Part shown: positions 58,156 to 64,000 of the stretch, in pieces
How the letters are laid out: every line of letters starts with the position of its first letter
How positions within the stretch are numbered: position 1 is the stretch's first letter
Assembly (NCBI RefSeq): GCF_022965805.1
Contig: NC_133117.1
Location: 12,548,183-12,612,182 of the forward strand
Direction: 5' to 3'
From: Primulina eburnea
Lineage: Eukaryota > Streptophyta > Magnoliopsida > Lamiales > Gesneriaceae
DNA length: 64,000 nt
Notes under the pieces: generated by a model
Databases searched by the model: none
What the model was told of the DNA's origin: nothing
The model's input: only the letters and a program-made list of their open reading frames with translations
Program-made: the position numbers and the translations under genes

Positions 58156-59130
58156 TGGAAACTAAATTCTGGAGTTTGACAAAACACAAATCAAACGATC
58201 AAATCAACTAATACATGAAAGCAAATTTGGCAGCTGGACATTCAACTGAAATCAGTTGACACAAACTGATCAGTTGAGAACATATCAATTAAAACATTCA
58301 GCCGAAAACATTAAAGCTTCTCAACTGAAGATACCTCGGGAAAGATCATTCAACAGACAAAAAGACATATCAGACAGCAACTGAATATGGAAAGCCGCAC
58401 TGCATAGAACAATGTATTTCGGCTATTGAGATTAATACGCCGTCGTACAATAAATGATGAAGCGGCAATCGAGAACATTGTCCAAGAAATGATAAGGTGG
58501 CAATCAACGGATACGAGAATTCAAAATTACCGTTGAAAGATAAGTCTATAAATATGACTAAAGAGCAGTTGACAAGACACACGATTGACCAATCTCAAAC
58601 TTGCCATTACTCCGTCAAAATCTCAGCTCACACTTATCAGATCTACTCGTAGCAATCAAGGCTACACATTGAGCAAACTAGCACTCTGAAATATTGATAA
58701 TTAGATAAGTGCTAAGTTCAGTTACTTACAGAGATCATTGTATTATACTAAGAGTTTCAGTTCAGGCAATAGATAAGTCCTAACTGAAGTGGGTCTGTAC
58801 AAGCGTTGTACTCGATCAAAGTCTTTTAGTGAATATCCTATCCTTGTGATAGAAGGGGTGACGTAGGAGTTATTCAATTCTCCGAACATCCAGAAACATA
58901 TTGTGTTATCTTTACTTCAGCTCTTTATTTCCAGTTAGATATTCTATCTTTCAATCAGTTTATTTTCCGCAACTGCTTATTCAGTTTAACTGATTGATAT
59001 TGACCGACGGGATACTTAGTTCAGTTTGTAACAAAACTGAACTACCTTTTTCGAAAAACATTTAAATTCCTAGAAGTGTTTATTCAACCCCCCCTTCTAA
59101 ACACTCCTTAGTCAATAACCGATCCTAACA
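58153..59130 (+). repeat. Sirevirus P 5' LTR
   Basis: 978 bp, TGTTGGAAACT...GATCCTAACA. U3 has clustered TCAACTGA/TCAGTTGA words, including the inverted pair near 58237-58258, and TATAAATA is at 58547-58554. A C-rich run precedes the end, as in the M LTR. Confidence 0.88.
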
Positions 59131-59132
59131 AG

Positions 59133-59144
59133 TGGTATCAGAGC
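59133..59144 (+). other. Sirevirus P primer-binding site (tRNA-Met)
   Basis: TGGTATCAGAGC two bases after the LTR end. Confidence 0.93.
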
Positions 59145-59188
59145 AAGGCATATCCTGTCAATGATTATCTATCCTCAATCTAATCACT

Positions 59189-60340
59189 ATGTCTTCATTC
59201 AATAAGATTCCAATGTTCTCCAGGGAAGATTTTGATGATTGGAAAATCAAAATGCAGGCTCATCTAGCTGCAAAAGACGATGACATGTGGTACGTCATAA
59301 CTGACGGACCCATGAAAATTTTGAAAGCAAACACAGCTGTTGCTATCACTGAAGGGGCACCTCACCGAATTGAAAAGCTTCAAGATGAGTGGACTACAGA
59401 GGACAAGAGAAAGGCAAATCTAGACAACGTTGCAAAAGATATATTGTATAAGACACTGGACAAAGTAACGTTCAGTAAGATCAAAATGTGCAAAACCGCC
59501 AAAGAAATTTGGGAGAAGTTAATTCAACTTTGCGAAGGAAATGATCAAACAAAAGAAAACAAACTTTCAGTTGCTATGCAGAAATTCGACAACATCAGAA
59601 TGAAGATGGGAGAAACAATGGATGATTATGATGAAAGAACAAGCTGTATCATCAACGAACTAAATGCACTTGGAAAAGTGTATACAAATAAAGAAGTAGT
59701 ATTGAAAGTAATCAGAGGACTTCCCAAAGAATGGGATGTCAAAACTATGGCAATGAGGGAATCCAAAGATCTTAACAAAGTTGAACTTCATGATTTATTT
59801 GCAGATCTAAAAGCATATGAGTTTGAACTTCAAACTCGAGAAGGAGAACCATCTACTCCAGCAGCAACTACTGCCTTGACTGCTGTTAGAAATGAATCAA
59901 CTGGTTCAGTTGAGAAAACTGCTCATCAGCTGAGCAATGATGCCATGTCTCTATTTATTAAGAAATTTGGAAGATTCATGAGGAAAAATCAAGGAAATTT
60001 TTAGAAGAATTATCAAAGAAACAACTCCAGAGAAGAGTCTAATGTATGTTTCAATTGTGGCAAATCCGGTCACTTTATTGCCAACTGTCCAAAGCCTAAA
60101 AAGGATAATCAAACCTCAACTGAAAGAAAGAAGAAAATGTATGAGCACAAAAGAAGATCTAAGGACGAAAAGAAGCCTTACAAGAAGAAACATGAAGTAC
60201 TCCTAGCTGAAGACAGCAAAGCCAAATGGGCAGAAACTGACAGCGAAGAGTCAGATCCAGAAAGCTCTTGCAGTTCAAGTGAGGATGAGGAAGAAGTAAC
60301 ATGTCTAATGGCAGATAACATAGAAGATCAATCAAGCTGC
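59189..60340 (+). pseudogene. gag: Sirevirus P gag, one amber codon
   Basis: The ATG at 59189 (MSSFNKIPMFSREDFDDWKI), 44 bp after the primer site, opens the capsid domain. Copia gag marks are KTAKEIWEKLIQLCEG, KENKLSVAMQKF and LKVIRGLPKEWDVKTMAM. TAG at 60002-60004 follows 271 codons, just before the knuckle [14 protein letters not shown] (60047-60088), and the same frame then continues into pol. The acidic stretch [16 protein letters not shown] precedes the protease. Gag and pol in one frame means a single polyprotein design, unlike S1 and M where indels now separate them. Confidence 0.9.
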
Positions 60341-63300
60341 GAGCAGGCAATAAGTACAAGCATTGGATCAATATGGTATCTGGGCAGTGGATGTTCACGA
60401 CACATGACAGGAGATTCAAACTTATTGTCTCAACTGGTCAAATACAATGGTCCAAACATCAGTTTTGGGGATAATTCCAAAGGTAAAACTGTGGGTAAGG
60501 GTAAACTTATCCATGGTAACTTCACCATTAATGATATTTTATTAGTCGAGAATCTTAAGTATAATCTGATAAGCATTAGTCAGTTATGCGATAATGGATT
60601 CTCAGTTCAGTTTGACAAACACTCTTGTTCAGTCAAAAACTCAACTGAAGAGATTATTCTAACTGGCAAAAGGTGTGGAAACACTTACAAAGTCAGCTGG
60701 AATGATCAACCTTATACACCAGTATCCTTTATTGCGTCTAAATCATCTCAAAACTGGTTGTGGCATAAACGGTTAAATCATTTAAATTTTAAATCTATTG
60801 CCTATCTGAGTAAGCATGAACTTGTAACTGGTTTGCCCAAAATAAATTTTTCAAAAGAAAAACTTTGTTCAGCATGTCAGTATGGAAAACAAGTTCGATC
60901 CTCTTTCAAAAACAAAGGCTGTAAATCCTCATCCCGATGCTTAGAATTATTGCACATGGATCTCTTTGGTCCAATACCAGTCATGAGCTTAGGGGGAATG
61001 AAATACACCTTAGTGGTCGTAGATGACTTTTCAAGATTTACTTGGGTTATATTTCTCAAATCCAAAGACCATACTGCTGCACAACTGATTAAACTCTTCA
61101 AAAGACTTTTAAATGAAAAATCAGTTGGGATTGATCGAATCAGATCTGATCGAGGAACTGAATTCATCAATCAAACACTTTCAAACTTTTTAGAAAATAC
61201 TGGAATCAAGCATGAGTTCTCAGCAGCAAGAACACCTCAGCAAAACGGTGTAGCTGAGAGAAGGAATCGGACTCTTAAGGAAGCTGCTAGAACGATGCTT
61301 GCTGATTCAGGTATTTCTCAAAGATTTTGGGCAGAAGCAGTAAACACTGCATGCTACACTCAGAACAGATCAATGATTAATAAAAATCACAAGAAAACAC
61401 CATATGAGATCTGGCATGGAAGAAAAAGCATAATCACTTACTTCAAAATATGTTGTAGATGTTTTATTCATAACAATGGTAAAAATTTTCTAAAAGCATT
61501 CGATGTCAAATCAGCAGAAGGAATATTCCTTGGATATTCATCAGTTAGCATAGCTTACAGAGTATTTAATAAGAAAACCTTGAATGTTGAAGAATCTGCA
61601 CATGTTGATTTTGATGAAACTGCACTAATCGATAAGACAACTGATCAAGTTGAGCTAGCTGATCGATTTACAGATATCAGTCTGGAAGATGATGACTCAG
61701 ACGAAAGTCGTAATAATCAGAATATCTTTCATACACCTGAACCTGAGATATTGGATCAACCAGCTGAATTGAAAGCAAATCTTGACAATCAGTTAGTGGA
61801 GCAAACTAATGAAAATCAATTATCAACTGAATCAGCTCCAACTGAAACTGAGAACATTCAGTTACCTAATGAAGAATTTGCTGGCTGTGAAGCACCCAAT
61901 GCTGAATTTAGATGGAAGAAATCACATCCTCCAGAACTGGTAATAGGTAACCCATCTGATCCAGTAAGAACAAGAAATCAGATGCTCAATTTATTTATTC
62001 ATTCAGCTTTTGTATCTCAAATCGAACCAACAAAAACTGCCGAAGCTCTTACTGATCCTAATTGGATTAATGCAATGCAAGAAGAGCTAAATCAGTTTGT
62101 TCATAACAATGTCTGGAACTTAGTTCCAAGACCAGTTTCTAAAACTGTTATAGGTATAAAATGGGTGTACAGAAACAAACTAAACGAAGATGGTTCAGTT
62201 GTGCGCAACAAAGCAAGGTTAGTGGCACAAGGGTATAGACAAGAAGAAGGAATTGATTATGATGAAACATATGCACCAGTTGCAAGACTGGAGGCAATCA
62301 GAATATTTCTTGCCTATGCATCCTTCAAAAACTTTAAAGTCTATCAAATGGATGTGAAAAGTGCATTCCTAGCAATCAGAATATTTCTTGCCTATGCATC
62401 CTTCAAAAACATTAAAGTCTATCAAATGGATGTGAAAAGTGCGTTCCTAAATGGCCAATTGCAAGAAGAAGTCTACGTTGAACAACCTCCAGGTTTTGCC
62501 AATCATAATTTTCCTGATCACGTTTATCATTTAAACAAGGCATTATATGGTCTCAAACAAGCTCCACGGGCTTGGTATGAAACCCTCTCAAAATTCCTAA
62601 CTGATCATGATTTTTCTGTTGGATCAGTTGATAAGACTTTGTTTAAATTCTCGAAAAATGATCATATCTTACTTGTTCAAATTTACGTTGATGATATTAT
62701 TTTTGGGTCAACTAACCCCAAATTATGCAAGAAATTTTCCAAGCTGATGAAGGATAAATTCGAGATGAGCATGATGGGTGAGCTGACATTCTTTCTTGGT
62801 TTACAAGTGAAGCAACTGGATTCAGGAACATTTATTAGTCAAACCAAATATACCAAGGAATTGCTAAGAAAATTTGGCATGGAATCTTGTTCAGCAGCAA
62901 GCACTCCAATGAGTTCATCAGTTAAATTAGACACTGATCAAGGGGGAATATCAGTTGAGACGACACTATACAGAGGTTTAATAGGTTCTTTATTGTACCT
63001 AACTGCTAGTCGCCCTGATATTATGTTTGTTGTATGTATATGTGCAAGATTTCAAGCTAACCCTAAGCAATCACATTTTTCTGCGGCCAAACGTATCTTG
63101 AGATATCTTAAAGGCACGGAAAATGTTGGTTTATGGTACTCTAAAGACTCATCTTTCAATTTAGTTGGCTATTCAGATGCAGATTATGCAGGATGCAAAC
63201 TTGATCGTAAAAGTACAAGTGGATCTTGTCAGTTTCTTGGAGACAGACTGATCTCTTGGTTCAGTAAGAAGCAAACATCCATAGCAACTTCCACAACTGA

Positions 63301-63670
63301 AGCAGAATATCTTGCTGCTGGAAGCTGCTGTGCCCAACTGCTCTGGATTAAGCAACAACTGAAAGATTATGGTGTTGATGCAAAGGAATCACCAATATTC
63401 TGTGACAACACTAGTACAATAGCTATTGCATACAATCCAGTTCTTCACTCCAGGACTAAGCATATAGATGTCAGACATCATTTCATCAGAGATCATGCAC
63501 AAAAGAAGAACATCAGATTAGAATACGTCTCAACGGAACAACAAGCAGCAGACATCTTCACAAAACCGTTACCAGAGGCTAAGTTTTCTTATTTCCGAAA
63601 TATTCTTGGTTTAATTGATATAACTTCACTAATAGAATTAAGTGCAGAAAATAAGAATACAACAAATTGA
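60341..63670 (+). pseudogene. pol: Sirevirus P pol, open frame but with catalytic lesions
   Basis: The frame is open from 60137 to 63670 (1,177 codons). The protease site reads W-Y-L-G-S-G-C-S-R: the catalytic Asp codon at 60383-60385 is GGC (Gly), so protease is dead. The integrase has the HHCC finger ([11 protein letters not shown]...CSACQYGKQ) and D, D, E in [17 protein letters not shown] and [10 protein letters not shown] residue is lost in YFKICCRCF, where relatives have a longer F-G-C segment. RT motif A (MDVKSAFL) occurs twice because of a 78-bp in-frame duplication at 62294-62449. YVDD is at 62684-62695. RNase H has [12 protein letters not shown] and ends [10 protein letters not shown]. 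Length otherwise fits the family. The open frame suggests recent activity or supply of proteins in trans. Confidence 0.92.
62294..62449 (+). repeat. 78-bp in-frame tandem duplication across RT motif A
   Basis: 62294-62371 and 62372-62449 are the same 78 bp with two differences (F to I in KNFK/KNIK, and one silent change). Each unit encodes 26 residues ending MDVKSAFL, the first catalytic aspartate of RT. Only the second is followed by the expected [12 protein letters not shown]. Confidence 0.95.
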
Positions 63671-63683
63671 TAATAATATTTCA

Positions 63684-64000
63684 TTAAGAATACCAACGTT
63701 CCCAATTTACAGAAGAAATCATAGATCCAACTGTATCTAGCCATGCCCTAACCCAGTCATTCAACTCATAAATTCGAACTCCAACAAATGCCCTTGACTT
63801 TGAAATCTTATCAACAACATGCCACACCTTCCATAGCATTGCTTCTAAAAGACATTTGTCTTCAACCAAATCATTAACGTGGCTAACCTCAAAACGAGCA
63901 AGGTATTTCAGTGCTCTTCTCTCCTGAGCACGAGTAGGAATGACACCACTGTCACTCACCATCTTCAACTCATCAATCTTTTCCCAGGTTGTCAATACCT
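63684..64000 (-). CDS. Antisense ORF beside P pol, open at right edge
   Basis: The minus-strand frame is open from the window edge to a stop at 63684, only 13 bp from the pol stop on the other strand. About 105 codons are visible. It contains RAQERRALKYLARFEVSHVN and AWLDTVGSMISSVNWERWYS, with regular hydrophobic spacing. I do not recognise the product. It may be the C-terminus of an extra ORF of P in antisense, or the end of another element inserted here. No start can be assigned. Confidence 0.5.
   Translation of the reverse strand, partial: VLTTWEKIDELKMVSDSGVIPTRAQERRALKYLARFEVSHVNDLVEDKCLLEAMLWKVWHVVDKISKSRAFVGVRIYELNDWVRAWLDTVGSMISSVNWERWYS

Larger units (their letters stand above)
58153..64000 (+). 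mobile_element. Sirevirus-type Copia element P (runs off right edge)
   Basis: 5' LTR 58153-59130, primer site, gag and pol in a single frame 59189-63670, then an antisense ORF. Inserted in the gag of element M; the flank AACTG at 58148-58152 is the expected target duplication. The 3' LTR is outside the window. Confidence 0.9.

Overview
The window is plant nuclear DNA, almost certainly from a dicot, and consists almost entirely of nested LTR retrotransposons. I see no intact host gene, no tRNA or rRNA gene and no CRISPR array. The element lineages (Sirevirus-type Copia, Tekay-type chromovirus Gypsy, Athila-type Gypsy and a large non-autonomous LTR derivative), their tRNA primer sites and the AT-rich spacers all point to a large, repeat-rich genome. 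The extra open reading frames carried by two Sireviruses resemble proteins I associate with asterids, perhaps Lamiales; that placement is a low-confidence inference.

Layout. 1-430 is a piece of an Athila-like LTR. 431-4830 is a noncoding Tekay-like LTR split by a solo LTR (911-3940) with a perfect 5-bp target duplication, AAAAG. 4831-14164 is a plus-strand Sirevirus (S1) built as LTR-internal-LTR-partial internal. It has a broken gag and pol, and an intact 423-codon extra ORF behind what looks like its own promoter. 14164-17071 is LTR-like debris.

17072-31650 is a minus-strand Athila element (A). It lacks the pol 3' half, and its gag is split by a 9.5-kb minus-strand LARD (20563-30031; LTRs of about 3.4 kb; target duplication ATTTG). 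33361-34753 holds two degenerate minus-strand genes that are not normal retrotransposon genes: a LOG-family (cytokinin-activating phosphoribohydrolase-like) pseudogene, and upstream of it a broken cysteine-rich ORF resembling the nucleic-acid-binding proteins of flexi-type plant viruses. They sit between the pol of a second Athila (B) and the nearest Athila LTR.

Athila B (about 34.8-49.0 kb, minus) is split in its protease by a plus-strand chromovirus (38292-48234, chromodomain present, decayed) with a near-perfect target duplication. In its gag/protease part it is cut by a minus-strand Sirevirus (M, from 48999). M's gag is cut in turn by a plus-strand Sirevirus (P, 58153 to beyond the right edge), so the right end is nested three deep.

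How the parts work together. Each element family carries gag (particle), protease, integrase, reverse transcriptase and RNase H between LTRs that act as promoter and terminator, with a primer-binding site and purine tract for reverse transcription. No autonomous copy here is fully intact. S1 has two nonsense codons and a frameshift in pol although its two LTRs are more than 99% alike. P has lost the protease catalytic aspartate and carries a 78-bp duplication across RT motif A. M and the Gypsy elements have many lesions. The most unusual items are the LOG-like/cysteine-rich pair, the extra ORF of S1 with its LTR-like internal promoter, and the LTR-internal-LTR-internal arrangements.
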